DNA of 64,000 bases, taken from an uncultured Candidatus Melainabacteria bacterium. Its GTDB lineage: Bacteria; Cyanobacteriota; Vampirovibrionia; Gastranaerophilales; Gastranaerophilaceae. The notes under the pieces are model-generated. The model worked only from the letters and a program-made list of their open reading frames with translations. It had not been told where the DNA came from and made no database searches. Location of the stretch: contig CAKVIE010000008.1 of the NCBI GenBank assembly GCA_934754505.1, forward strand, positions 39,906 through 103,905, read 5' to 3'. Position numbers and translations under genes: made by a program. Of this stretch, positions 25,381 to 35,135 are shown one piece after another (position 1 is the first letter of the stretch; the number at the start of each line of letters is the position of its first letter).

Positions 25381-26865
25381 TTATTCACTTAAAATATAGT
25401 TTAACAAAGTTCTGATACCAACGCCCGTTGCACCTTTCGGATTTTCGAGAACAGGTTTATCAATAACAGCCGTTCCTGCTATATCTATGTGAGCCCAAGG
25501 AGTTTCTTCGCTGACAAAGTTTTTGAGGAAAAGTGCCGCCGTTGTTGTACCGCCGCCTCTTGCACCTGAATTTTTCATATCAGCAACATCACTCTTTAAA
25601 CTTTCAAAATATTCAGGGAACATTGGCATTTCCCAAAGTCTTTCACCGCCGTTTTTGCCGCATTTGATGAGTTTTTGAATTAATTCTTCATCATTGCCCA
25701 AAATACCCGATGCAACACTTCCCAATGCAACCATACAAGCTCCCGTCAAAGTTGCAATGTCAATTATAACATCGGGATTAAGCTGTTGAGCATAGCAAAG
25801 TGCATCTGCCAAAGTCAATCTGCCTTCCGCATCGGTATTATCAATTTCAATTGTTTTACCGTTCATAGCGGTTACAATATCACCTTGTTTGTATGATGAA
25901 CCGCTCGGCATATTTTCACAAGCCGCAATTAAGGCATGAACTTCCGTATTCGGTCTGAATTTTTTGATATTTCTCATAATAGAAAGTACAGCCGCTGCTC
26001 CTGACATATCGTCTTTCATTGTCATCATTGAGTTTGCAGGCTTCAAATTCAAACCGCCCGCATCAAAAGTTATACCTTTGCCGATAATTGCAATTTTTTT
26101 CTTCGGCTTTTTCGGAATATATTCCATGTGGATAAATCTCGGAGAATGTACACTGCCTTGAGAAACAGCCGTAAATGCACCCATTTGCATATTTTTAATA
26201 TCAATTTTTTCGTAAATTTTGACTTCGTCCAAATCCAACTCCGAAGCTATATCAGCAAGGTAAGCAGGAGTTACTTTTTCAGCAGGTTCTGTTATCAAAT
26301 CTCTTGCGTAATTTATTGTATCACCTGTTAAAACACCTCTTTCAAAACCTTCTTTGGCACGGTCAAAGTTATTTTTATCAATTTCAGCAACGGTAAACGT
26401 TTTCACAGCCTCTTTTGCATCTGATTTATATTTATCAAAAGCAAAACCGCCAATCATTGTTCCCTCTGCAATAACCTTTGCACAATCATAAGGGTCAAAT
26501 CCTGCACAACCTGCACCATGCAACATAGAAACAACCGTTTTAACATTTTCCATTGTTTTTACTTTTTGAATTATTTTGGAACTTAATTCTCTTAATCTGT
26601 TCAAATTGAATTCATCACGTTTGCCAAGACCTGCAATTAAAACTTTCGTAAAAAACTCGTGATTAGGAACGGGTAATATGTACATTTTGCCGAATTGTCC
26701 CGTAAAACCTTCTTTTTTTATAACAAAATCAGAAATCAATCCTGACAAAGCTTTATCAACAGCACCTGTTGCTCCTCCGGGGATAACAGTACCTTCAAAA
26801 AGGTTTACTATCAACAAATCCGATTTTATTTCCGTAAGGGATACGTTCTTAATTTTAAGTTCCAT
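25381..26865 (-). CDS. pepA: Leucyl aminopeptidase (M17 family)
   Basis: A 494-residue M17 cytosolic aminopeptidase. The diagnostic NTDAEGRL is at 343-350 and supplies metal ligands. Other metal and catalytic residues sit in IGKGITFDAGGLNLKP (Lys263, Asp268) and MKDDMSGAA (Asp286). The N-terminal macro-like domain spans about 1-160. It releases N-terminal amino acids from peptides and needs two divalent metals. The start is supported by AAGGAG 6 nt before ATG. It begins 10 bp after the stop of the two-receiver protein, so it is probably the last gene of the efflux/signalling transcript. Confidence 0.95.
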   Translation of the reverse strand: MELKIKNVSLTEIKSDLLIVNLFEGTVIPGGATGAVDKALSGLISDFVIKKEGFTGQFGKMYILPVPNHEFFTKVLIAGLGKRDEFNLNRLRELSSKIIQKVKTMENVKTVVSMLHGAGCAGFDPYDCAKVIAEGTMIGGFAFDKYKSDAKEAVKTFTVAEIDKNNFDRAKEGFERGVLTGDTINYARDLITEPAEKVTPAYLADIASELDLDEVKIYEKIDIKNMQMGAFTAVSQGSVHSPRFIHMEYIPKKPKKKIAIIGKGITFDAGGLNLKPANSMMTMKDDMSGAAAVLSIMRNIKKFRPNTEVHALIAACENMPSGSSYKQGDIVTAMNGKTIEIDNTDAEGRLTLADALCYAQQLNPDVIIDIATLTGACMVALGSVASGILGNDEELIQKLIKCGKNGGERLWEMPMFPEYFESLKSDVADMKNSGARGGGTTTAALFLKNFVSEETPWAHIDIAGTAVIDKPVLENPKGATGVGIRTLLNYILSE

Positions 26866-26875
26866 TTCAACTCCT

Positions 26876-28174
26876 TTAGCTGTTATATTTTTTCATAAGG
26901 CGTTCTACCCATTCAAACAAAAAGGCTATTTCATACGGTTTCGGCAGGTATAAATCCGCCCCCGAATTCAATACTGACTCCTTATCATGTACTACTGATG
27001 TCATTATTATATTGGAATTTTTAAATCTTGTATCTTTCTTAAAATTCCTACATATTTCAAGCCCCTTTAACTCATCGGAAAGTCCTGCATCTAAAATTAT
27101 CACGGCAGGAATGAAATCCTCGTTGATTTCATCTTCCCGATTAACTGTCATTACGTCGAAACCACGCATTTTTGCACCTGTTTCAAGCAGAAATGAAAGT
27201 GCATAATCAGGCTCGAATATCAAAACTTTTGCATTATAATCTTTTATCTCAACCGAATTTTCAGCAGCTATTTTCGGGCGGTCATAAACATAAGACGAAA
27301 TTTTTGTCTGCTCCGCAACGTTCTTAACGGTTATCAAAGAATGCAGTGCCTGCTTCAATCCCGTTATTTTTCTGTATTCATTGGAAATTATTCCAATACT
27401 TATTGAAACCAAATTGATTTTTCTCTCGGGAGTATCATCGCCAAACAAAGTGATATAACCGTTATCAGCATCTGTTTCAGAATAAAACTTTTTAGCCGCC
27501 GCATTAAATCCGTTCACCAAACCCTGTGCAATCGTTTCGGCTTTCAAAGGTGTTGTAATTGCCAAAAATTCACCGTCTGCGGTTATTCCGATAAAATCCT
27601 CGCCTAAAGCACTTTTCGCAATAGCACCGAAAGTCTGTTTCATTTTGTCCGAAGCAAGCTCGCCGTAAATTTCTTTGTAAGATGCGAAATTGTTTATCCC
27701 TATTAACATTGCAGCCCAAGTCTTTTGCGAGTGAATTACTCTTTTAAAATATTTAAAAGCAATTCTTTGGTTCAAAAGCCCTGTCGTTTCATCGGTTTCT
27801 GTTTCAAAATGACGTCTTAAATGGGCTTGTATTCTTGCCGTAAACTCGTTTTGATTTATAGGTTCGCTGATAAAATCGTCAGCTCCCGAATTAAGAGCTT
27901 TTATCCTATCGTCAGAATGGCTGGATTTTGACAAAACAATTATCACGGGACGAATATTTTTGAAATTCTTCCTGATTTCCTTTATCGAAAATTCCGTATC
28001 AACACTCGCTGTGTCCGACAAAATCACCATATCAGGCTCAATATCAGGCAAAATCTGAACGGCATCATCTACCGAAACAGCATTAAACACATCAATTTCG
28101 GCAGCTTCAAGTATTCGTCGGTTTTTCAACGATTGTTCTTTTCTCTTGTCAATTATCAAAACCGCCGATTTCAT
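26876..28174 (-). CDS. REC - degenerate GGDEF - REC response regulator (432 aa)
   Basis: Three domains. A first receiver-like domain (about 1-118) has Ser53 where the phosphoacceptor Asp aligns (PDMVILSDTA), and SEP in place of the conserved K-P, so it is probably not phosphorylated. A GGDEF-fold domain (about 120-297) carries TADGEFLAI at the GGDEF signature site, which should abolish diguanylate cyclase activity. A second receiver (about 315-432) is canonical, with Asp362 (VIILDAGLS) and Lys412 (LPKPYE). There is no DNA-binding domain. It starts on the base after the kinase stop codon, so the kinase is the likely phosphodonor to the C-terminal receiver. The output partner is unknown. Confidence 0.85.
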   Translation of the reverse strand: MKSAVLIIDKRKEQSLKNRRILEAAEIDVFNAVSVDDAVQILPDIEPDMVILSDTASVDTEFSIKEIRKNFKNIRPVIIVLSKSSHSDDRIKALNSGADDFISEPINQNEFTARIQAHLRRHFETETDETTGLLNQRIAFKYFKRVIHSQKTWAAMLIGINNFASYKEIYGELASDKMKQTFGAIAKSALGEDFIGITADGEFLAITTPLKAETIAQGLVNGFNAAAKKFYSETDADNGYITLFGDDTPERKINLVSISIGIISNEYRKITGLKQALHSLITVKNVAEQTKISSYVYDRPKIAAENSVEIKDYNAKVLIFEPDYALSFLLETGAKMRGFDVMTVNREDEINEDFIPAVIILDAGLSDELKGLEICRNFKKDTRFKNSNIIMTSVVHDKESVLNSGADLYLPKPYEIAFLFEWVERLMKKYNS

Positions 28175-28909
28175 CTACTTCATCTTTTCCTTAACATCAT
28201 CACCGTATTCTGCTATCGGAAAAGCAACCTCAAAGGTTGTTATTCCGTCTTTTGAATATGCGGAAATTCGCCCGTTCATTCTTGTAACAAGAATTTTCGT
28301 CAAATAAAGACCAAGCCCCGAACCCTCTGTTTTTTGAGTTAAAGGGGTTGATAATCTCGTAAATTTCTCAAAAATTCTATCCCTGTCTTTTTCGGAAATC
28401 TCAACACCTTTATCGGAAACTTTTATCACAACTTCCTTTTCTGTCTGAGATATTTCCGTGTTGATAACTGTATCTTTATCGGAATATTTTGAAGCATTTT
28501 CTATAATATTCAACATAACCTGCTGAAATTTATCCGTATCTGCCAAAATATCCGCAATGTTAGACTGCGAATGGAATTTAAACTCATTCTTATGCGACTG
28601 TGCGGAAATTAACCTTATCGCATTTTCAACATAGGGAACAATATTTACTTTTTTCAAAATCAACTTTTCAACATTGTTTTTTGAAACGGCAAGTAAATTT
28701 TCAGTCAATTTTATCAACCTGTTTGATTGGTCTTTTATAATTTCAAGAAATTTTCTTTTTTGCTCGTCAGTAAGTTTATCCCCCGCCGACAAAAGCGTTT
28801 CCGCAAAACCTCTTATACTCGTCAACGGTGTCCTCAATTCGTGGCTCACCGTTGATATAAAGTCCGCTTGTGCGGCTTCTAAAGTCTTTTCTTGAATTTT
28901 TTCAGACAT
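28175..28909 (-). CDS. Soluble histidine kinase without sensor domain (244 aa)
   Basis: Only the transmitter is present. The HisKA dimerisation helix has the H-box STVSHELRTPLTSI (His23), then the HATPase: N-box NIIENASKYSD (134-143), G1-like VSDKGVEISEKD, F-box FEKF and G2 GSGLGLYLTK (196-205). The G1 box has GVE where GxG is usual. No transmembrane segment, PAS or GAF domain precedes the H-box, so it must receive its signal from a partner or act as a shared transmitter. AGGA precedes the ATG. It sits 11 nt after the TolC gene and abuts the receiver protein gene directly. Confidence 0.9.
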   Translation of the reverse strand: MSEKIQEKTLEAAQADFISTVSHELRTPLTSIRGFAETLLSAGDKLTDEQKRKFLEIIKDQSNRLIKLTENLLAVSKNNVEKLILKKVNIVPYVENAIRLISAQSHKNEFKFHSQSNIADILADTDKFQQVMLNIIENASKYSDKDTVINTEISQTEKEVVIKVSDKGVEISEKDRDRIFEKFTRLSTPLTQKTEGSGLGLYLTKILVTRMNGRISAYSKDGITTFEVAFPIAEYGDDVKEKMK

Positions 28910-28920
28910 TGTTTTTCCTG

Positions 28921-30534
28921 CTAAATTTTTTGCGTTTCTCCGTTTTGAGATTTATCCTCTGTCTGTCCGCCTGTCTGTGAATTAGTATCAGGTTGAACAA
29001 TCGGAGCGCCTGTAACTCTTTCGAGATTTGCGGCTGCAATATTATAATTCATCAAAGTCGAATAATATTCAAGCTGTGCTTGTCTGTATGTATTTTCAGC
29101 ATCTTTCAATTCCACTGCATCACCCAATCCGACTTTGTATCTTCCGCTTGCAAGGTCGTATTGCTCCTTTGCCTGCATCATCGCCAAAGATGATACGGGG
29201 ATTGAATCTTTTGCGTTTTGCAAATCAATATATGCCTGTTTAACTTCCAAATAAACAGATTGACGAGTGTTTTCCAAATCTGCGGTATCTTTTTTAGCCG
29301 TTGCTTTTGCTTCATCAACCTGCTTTTTCAATAACAAACCGTTGAAATTACTGTATGACAAATTTGCACCAAATTGATATCCTACATCATTTCCGGGGTG
29401 AACGCCGCCGTATTGAACAGAACCGAAAGCCTTTAAATCAGGTAAGAATGCTCTTTTTGAAGCTCTAACCAATAATTGTGAACCCTCTGCTTTTTTCTTA
29501 GCCGCTAAATATTCAGGACGTGTTTCAAATGCAGTTTTCAACATATCATCTAAAAGTACATCATAGCTTCTTGTTGCCAAATTTTCGTCAATTTCATATC
29601 CCGAAAATTCAGGAACACCGATTGCATTATTTACAGATGCATAAGCCAATTTAACCGAATTTTTTGCCTTGATTAAATCTAATTTCGACTTGCCTAAATT
29701 GTATTCTGCTGTCAAAACGTCAATTTTAGCCTTTGTTCCGATTCTATAAAAAGCCTTTGCCTGTTCTAAATGAATTTGATAATCGTGAACGGAAGTTTCC
29801 AAAACTTCTTCCTGCTGAATAGCATACAAAAGATTATAATATGTCTTTTTAACATTATAAATAACGTCATTTATGCTTTTTTGAACATTATCTTCCGCAG
29901 CTTGATAAGTCTTTTTCGCAATATCTGCTTCCGATTTGGTTTTACCAAAGTCAAACAACATTAAATTTGCACTTGCCGTCGGCAAATAAAACATGTGATA
30001 TTTTTGCGTTGAAGGAGTAAATGCTCCAACCAACATATCATTTCTTGAATATTCAGCACCGACGCTGAATTTCGGGAAATAATTAGCCCAAGCCTGACCT
30101 ATTTTTGATTTATAAATTTCAGCAGAACTCTTTGATGATACTATTGACGGGTGGTGTGCGAGTGCTATTTTTACACAATCATCAACGTTAATGATTTTAT
30201 CAACGTTCTCCGCTGCCACTTGACCTTGCAATGAAGTCGTTTCGAGTGATTGATTGATTTTATCGGAAATAGACTTTGCGGTATCTACTTGAGTTTTAGA
30301 TTCAGCTGATTTATTAAGTTTATTACTCATTGAATCAAGTGTCGGAATGTCGTTTGAATCAAAAACCGTCTGATTGCCGTAATTTTCAACCGTAGGGGTC
30401 GTTTCTTTTTCCTTTATCGCAATCAATGCTTTGTTCACTTCATCTTGTGAAACGGCATTTACAGGTTCGCTCGCATAAACCGAACCCGTTATTGCCATTG
30501 CTATTATTGTTGATATTATAAGTTTCTTTTTCAT
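28921..30534 (-). CDS. TolC-family outer-membrane efflux protein
   Basis: A 537-residue TolC/OprM-type channel. Residues 1-22 are a signal peptide (MKKKLIISTIIAMAITGSVYA). A Ser/Thr/Lys-rich linker of about 90 residues precedes the first OEP repeat (NVDDCVKIALAHHPSIVSSKS, near 115). The second repeat follows about residue 335 (DDMLKTAFETRPEYLAAKKKAEG). Long alternating helices and the GRYKVGLGDAVELKDAENTYRQAQ segment are typical. The tail is Gln/Thr-rich. It should provide the outer-membrane exit for the RND pump encoded 18 bp upstream in the same operon. No lipobox is seen. Confidence 0.93.
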   Translation of the reverse strand: MKKKLIISTIIAMAITGSVYASEPVNAVSQDEVNKALIAIKEKETTPTVENYGNQTVFDSNDIPTLDSMSNKLNKSAESKTQVDTAKSISDKINQSLETTSLQGQVAAENVDKIINVDDCVKIALAHHPSIVSSKSSAEIYKSKIGQAWANYFPKFSVGAEYSRNDMLVGAFTPSTQKYHMFYLPTASANLMLFDFGKTKSEADIAKKTYQAAEDNVQKSINDVIYNVKKTYYNLLYAIQQEEVLETSVHDYQIHLEQAKAFYRIGTKAKIDVLTAEYNLGKSKLDLIKAKNSVKLAYASVNNAIGVPEFSGYEIDENLATRSYDVLLDDMLKTAFETRPEYLAAKKKAEGSQLLVRASKRAFLPDLKAFGSVQYGGVHPGNDVGYQFGANLSYSNFNGLLLKKQVDEAKATAKKDTADLENTRQSVYLEVKQAYIDLQNAKDSIPVSSLAMMQAKEQYDLASGRYKVGLGDAVELKDAENTYRQAQLEYYSTLMNYNIAAANLERVTGAPIVQPDTNSQTGGQTEDKSQNGETQKI

Positions 30535-30552
30535 ATCTTCCTCGAAGAATTA

Positions 30553-33500
30553 TTATTTAATATTATCTTGTTTTTTCTTTCTTTTTTCCATAACTTTATT
30601 TACAAAGTTTTGGACAATTACATAAAATGCAGGAGTCAAAATCGTACCTAAAGTACCTGCTGCAATCATACCGCCAAATACTGTCGAACCAACTGAAATA
30701 CGGCTGTTTGCACCTGCACCTGTTGCAACTACCATCGGCAATACACCAAGAACAAATGCAACTACTGTCATCATAATTGCTCTAAATCTCAAATGTGCCG
30801 CTTTTATCGCTGCATCTTCAACAGTTAAACCATGTTCTTCATGCTCTACTTTCGCAAATTCAACAATCAAAATTGCCTGCTTTGTTGCCAAACCGATTAA
30901 CATAATCAAACCGACTTGTGAATATAAATCCAAAGATTGGTTAATCATTAACTGGAATGTCAATGCACCTATTGCCGCAACAGGAGCAATCAAAATTACC
31001 GAAACAGGAATCGTCCAGCTTTCATACAATGCAACAAGGAACAAATATACGAATAACAACGCAAGTGCTATTACAACATAAGTTTGTCCTGATGATTCTC
31101 TTTCCTGTGCGGAAGTACCTGACCACTCATAAGTTATATCGTGCGGAAGTACATTCTCAACAAGTTTTTCAACCGCTACCATCGCTTCACCCGAGCTTCT
31201 TCCCTTTGCAGGTTGTCCGCTGAACTGAACCGATTTGTATTGGTTATATCTGGTAATTGCAGCAGGACCGACTGACGGTTGAAGTTTTACCATCGTGGTA
31301 ACAGGAACCATATTGCCCAATTTGTTTTTAACATAAATATTCGTTAAATCTTCCGCTGTTCTTCTGTATTTTTGTTCTGCTTGAAGTTGAACACGGAATA
31401 CACGACCCATTTTGTTGAAGTCGTTTACATAATATGTTCCGAGTGTACCTGCAAGTGTTGCATACAATTCCTGCAAATCAACATTTTGAGCAAGCACTTT
31501 ATCATTATCAATTTGAACAATATATTGCGGTACACTTGATTGGAATGTCGTATAAATATAATCAATATCTTTATCCTGCAAAGCTGCCTGTTGCAACATG
31601 CCCGAATATTTATCCAAGTCAGTGTAAGAATAATCACCTTTTGAAAGCATTTGGAATTCCAAACCGCCTAACATACTCATACCGCTGATTGCCGGAGGTG
31701 AGAAGAATATTGCCTTGCCTTCGTTTACTACACCGCTTATTCTTGCATTAATTTGTTTTTTAATACCTTCTGCAGATAAATCCGTCGGTTTACCTTGTAT
31801 TTTTCTCATTACCCATTGAACAGGATTTACTTTACGATCTTCCCATTCGTGCAAATCGGCAATGACATAAGCGATGTTTGACGGACCGTTTCCGCCGAAT
31901 GTCATTGTATATTTTACACCTTCAATGTCTTTTATACGCTGGTTGATGTTCAAACATACAGCCTTTGTTCTTGCAATTGAAGCCCCAGGGGGAAGCGTAA
32001 CTTGACCGATTAAAACCGCTTGGTCTTCCTCAGGAATAAAGCCCGTCGGAATCATCTTAAACATTACGCATAACAATAAAATTATTGTTCCGTAAACAAC
32101 TAATGTAAGTTTTTGATTATAAACAAATTTCTTAACAACCTGCATATAAAATGTTGTCAATTTTTCAAAATAAACGTTGAAAGAATTGAACATTACGGAA
32201 ATTGCTTTCGTAATTACATTTGACGGCACTTTATTCGGGTCATGAGCTTTCAAAATTACCGAACACATGGCAGGTGATAAAGTCAACGCACATACCGCTG
32301 ACAATGCAATTGAAACGGAAATAAATACCGCAAATTGCTTATACATTACGCCCGATAATCCCGGGATAAATGATACAGGCACAAATACCGCCATAAGTAC
32401 CATTGCCATTGCAACCAAAGCTCCGCCGACTTCTTCCATCGTCAACTGCGTTGCAGTCACAGGGTCTTTGCCCTCTTCAATGTGCCTTCGCACGTTTTCA
32501 ATTACTACGATAGCATCATCGACTACGGTCGCAACCGCCAAAATCATCGCAAACAACGTCAAAAGGTTAATCGACATTCCCAATGGCGGCAATGCCATAA
32601 ACGTTCCAAGCAAAGACACAGGAATCGTTACACAAGGAATCAACGTTGCTCGCCAATCTCCAAGGAATACGAATATGATAAATACAACAATTACAGATGT
32701 TATAAGTACCGTAAATTCAACTTCTTTGATTGACTCACGTACAAACTTGGTACCATCGTTAATCGTTTCAATTTTTAACCCCGTAGGTAATGTTTTTTCA
32801 ATTTCAACAATTTTCTTTTGTGCCAAATCCATGATATTGATTTCGTTAGCACCAGGTAATCTGATGATTTGAATAATTGCAGCAGGGTTACCGTTTACAA
32901 TACCAAATCCGTCGTAAGTTTGCGAACCTAATTCTACTCTCGCAAAATCCTTTAATTTGGTTTGCGAACCGTTATCATTTGATTTTACAATAATATCTTC
33001 ATAAAGTTTCGGATCTTCCAAACGACCTTGTGTTCTCAAAGTCAATTTTAATTCTTGCGGATTATCTCCCGGTTCTTGTCCCAAAAAACCCGCTGCAACA
33101 AGTGTATTCTGGTCGTTGATTGCCTTTACAACCTCTGACATACCGACTTTTAATTTTGCAGCCTTTTGAGTATCAATCCATACACGAATTGAATAATCAC
33201 CTGCACCGTAAACTTGTACGTCACCTACACCATCTACACGTTTGAGTTCATCAACCAAGAAGATTTTTGCATAGTTTGTCAAATCTAATTGTGACCATGA
33301 TCCATCTTCCGATTTCAAGTTAAAGGTACCTGTACCGGGACCGCTAACTTTGTTTACAGCCGTAATACCAAGTCTTTTAACTTCTTCAGGCAACTTAGGC
33401 GTAACCTGTTGTAATCTGTTTTGAACGTTTACAAGGTTGATATCCTTATCAGTTCCGACTTTAAAATATATTGTTAAATTATAAGTTTGGTCATAACTGG

Positions 33501-33768
33501 TTGATGACATATAAAGCATATCTTCAACACCGTTGACCTGAGATTCAATCAATGATGCAACCGTGGATTCAACGTCACTTGCACTTGCACCTGTGTAATT
33601 AGCCGTAACAGATACCTGCGGAGGTGTTACATCAGGATAAGTTTCAAGTTTCAACGTCAACATCGAAATTAATCCGACAATTGAGATAAAAATCGCAATT
33701 ACCATCGCAAATCTCGGTCGTTGTATAAAAAAGTACAAATTCTTTTTCTGATTATTATCGTTATTCAT
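30553..33768 (-). CDS. RND (HAE1/AcrB-type) multidrug efflux transporter
   Basis: A 1071-residue inner-membrane proton antiporter of the hydrophobe/amphiphile RND family, full length. It starts FFIQRPRFAMVIAIFISIVGLISM (TM1), with a large periplasmic loop after TM1 and another after TM7. TM4 contains ATVVDDAIVVIENVRRH with the paired aspartates of the proton relay. LIMLIGLATKQAILIVEFAK marks TM10. The porter segment GLEFQMLSKGDY and the TEMPLATE-like periplasmic domains are recognisable by pattern only. It overlaps the membrane-fusion gene by one base (TAATG), so the two are translationally coupled. Substrates cannot be read from sequence. Confidence 0.96.
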   Translation of the reverse strand: MNNDNNQKKNLYFFIQRPRFAMVIAIFISIVGLISMLTLKLETYPDVTPPQVSVTANYTGASASDVESTVASLIESQVNGVEDMLYMSSTSYDQTYNLTIYFKVGTDKDINLVNVQNRLQQVTPKLPEEVKRLGITAVNKVSGPGTGTFNLKSEDGSWSQLDLTNYAKIFLVDELKRVDGVGDVQVYGAGDYSIRVWIDTQKAAKLKVGMSEVVKAINDQNTLVAAGFLGQEPGDNPQELKLTLRTQGRLEDPKLYEDIIVKSNDNGSQTKLKDFARVELGSQTYDGFGIVNGNPAAIIQIIRLPGANEINIMDLAQKKIVEIEKTLPTGLKIETINDGTKFVRESIKEVEFTVLITSVIVVFIIFVFLGDWRATLIPCVTIPVSLLGTFMALPPLGMSINLLTLFAMILAVATVVDDAIVVIENVRRHIEEGKDPVTATQLTMEEVGGALVAMAMVLMAVFVPVSFIPGLSGVMYKQFAVFISVSIALSAVCALTLSPAMCSVILKAHDPNKVPSNVITKAISVMFNSFNVYFEKLTTFYMQVVKKFVYNQKLTLVVYGTIILLLCVMFKMIPTGFIPEEDQAVLIGQVTLPPGASIARTKAVCLNINQRIKDIEGVKYTMTFGGNGPSNIAYVIADLHEWEDRKVNPVQWVMRKIQGKPTDLSAEGIKKQINARISGVVNEGKAIFFSPPAISGMSMLGGLEFQMLSKGDYSYTDLDKYSGMLQQAALQDKDIDYIYTTFQSSVPQYIVQIDNDKVLAQNVDLQELYATLAGTLGTYYVNDFNKMGRVFRVQLQAEQKYRRTAEDLTNIYVKNKLGNMVPVTTMVKLQPSVGPAAITRYNQYKSVQFSGQPAKGRSSGEAMVAVEKLVENVLPHDITYEWSGTSAQERESSGQTYVVIALALLFVYLFLVALYESWTIPVSVILIAPVAAIGALTFQLMINQSLDLYSQVGLIMLIGLATKQAILIVEFAKVEHEEHGLTVEDAAIKAAHLRFRAIMMTVVAFVLGVLPMVVATGAGANSRISVGSTVFGGMIAAGTLGTILTPAFYVIVQNFVNKVMEKRKKKQDNIK

Positions 33769-35033
33769 TATTCTGATTTTTCCCCGTTAGTAACCTTATT
33801 TTTTTGATTAGGTTTATCTGTCATATTTGAGTGTTCAGCTTCCTCTCTCGCTGCCGCCTTTTCAGCCTTTTGTTCGGGAGTAAGTTCAATAACTTGAACT
33901 TTTGCTCCTTGGCGAACACTTTGAATATTGCTTGAAACAACAACATCTCCAACATTCAAACCGCTTTTTACAATCCAATATTTGCCGTATGAACCGCTGA
34001 CTTCAATATCCTGTTGTTTTACAACATTATCTTCACCCAATGCCCATACATATTTACCGTTTAATGATTCCAATACTGCATCTTGCGGTACGAGAACTAC
34101 TTTCGTAAGGAATTTTGAAGTTATTATTACTCTTACAAAATCATTCGGGATTAACGTATGATTTTTGTTTGCAAATGTTGCTCGCATCATCAATGTTCCC
34201 AAATCTTTATCAATTTGATTGTCCGTAAAATCAAGTTTGCCTGCCTCGTTATATTCACTTCCGTCAGAAAGTCTTAACGAAACATTTACATTGTCATAAA
34301 TGTTTTTATGTCCTTCCTTTTTGTATTTATTTAATTCTTCATTTTTAACCGTGAAGGTTGCAAGAATCGGGTCAATAGTAACCAAGGTTGCAAGCTCGCC
34401 TGTTTGAGCTGTTACATAGTTGCCTTCCGTAATGTTCAAAGCACCGATTTTTCCGTCAAACGGTGCATAAATTTTTGTATAGCTTAAATCAAGTCTTTTC
34501 TTTGCCAAATCTGCTCTTGCAGCATCTACTGATGCTTTATCGGAAGAATATTTAGCAAACGCCTGATCATAGTATGAACGACTTACATAATCACCTTTTA
34601 GAAGCTCTTTAGCACGATTTAATTCAACAAGTGAATTTTCATAAGATGCTTGAACTCTGCGAAGTGCAGCTTCGGCATTTTTCACGGCAATTGCGTATTC
34701 ATCAGGCTCAATTTGGAATAATAATTGACCTTTTCTTACATAATCACCGTCATTATAATATTTCTTTTGTAACCAACCGCTTACACGAGAAACAATTTTT
34801 ACTTCTTGCGGCGCCTGTATTCTGCCGACATAGTCCGAGGTTTCATAAATATCTTTTTCTTCAACAACAGATGTTTCAACCTTTGCAGGCATACTCATCA
34901 TCTTTGCCATCATCTGCCCCGAAATAAAAGCTGATACCTTGTGAAATACTATCGGTACAATAATTACTAAAACACAAACTGCAATAATAATATGCAACTT
35001 CGCCTTATTAGGCTTCTTATCATTTTTTTCCAT
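33768..35033 (-). CDS. RND-pump periplasmic adaptor (membrane fusion protein)
   Basis: A 421-residue HlyD/AcrA-type adaptor. Residues 12-32 form an N-terminal membrane anchor (no lipobox), followed by the beta-barrel/lipoyl/hairpin order: DYVGRIQAPQEVKIVSRVSGWLQ (lipoyl first half, about 65-85), an alpha-helical hairpin at about 110-175 (AEAALRRVQASYENSLVELNRAKELL), the lipoyl second half YTKIYAPFDGKIGALNITEGNYV, then the barrel and membrane-proximal domains. The acidic-basic tail (EQKAEKAAAREEAEHSN) is low-complexity. First gene of the efflux operon; a 20-bp palindrome lies 24 bp before its ATG. Confidence 0.94.
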   Translation of the reverse strand: MEKNDKKPNKAKLHIIIAVCVLVIIVPIVFHKVSAFISGQMMAKMMSMPAKVETSVVEEKDIYETSDYVGRIQAPQEVKIVSRVSGWLQKKYYNDGDYVRKGQLLFQIEPDEYAIAVKNAEAALRRVQASYENSLVELNRAKELLKGDYVSRSYYDQAFAKYSSDKASVDAARADLAKKRLDLSYTKIYAPFDGKIGALNITEGNYVTAQTGELATLVTIDPILATFTVKNEELNKYKKEGHKNIYDNVNVSLRLSDGSEYNEAGKLDFTDNQIDKDLGTLMMRATFANKNHTLIPNDFVRVIITSKFLTKVVLVPQDAVLESLNGKYVWALGEDNVVKQQDIEVSGSYGKYWIVKSGLNVGDVVVSSNIQSVRQGAKVQVIELTPEQKAEKAAAREEAEHSNMTDKPNQKNKVTNGEKSE

Positions 35034-35057
35034 AGATATATCCTTTTTAAATGCAAA

Positions 35058-35077
35058 TATGTTGTTATAACAACATA
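35058..35077. promoter_or_regulatory. Perfect 20-bp palindromic operator upstream of the efflux operon
   Basis: TATGTTGTTATAACAACATA reads identically on both strands. On the minus strand it lies just downstream of a TATAAA -10-like box (about 35086) and 24 nt before the adaptor gene's ATG, so a dimeric repressor bound there would cover the transcription start. TetR- and MarR-type repressors of efflux operons use sites of this kind, but no such repressor is encoded in the window. Confidence 0.75.
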
Positions 35078-35135
35078 AATTTTATAGTAAAACTTAAGAA
35101 TTTGCAATACGAAAAAAAACAAAAATTTACAAAAA

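Noticed and set aside
32267..32872. 201-codon plus-strand frame opposite the RND pump gene
   Set aside because: It is Thr/Asn/Ile low-complexity sequence mirroring the pump codons, with no ribosome site or promoter.
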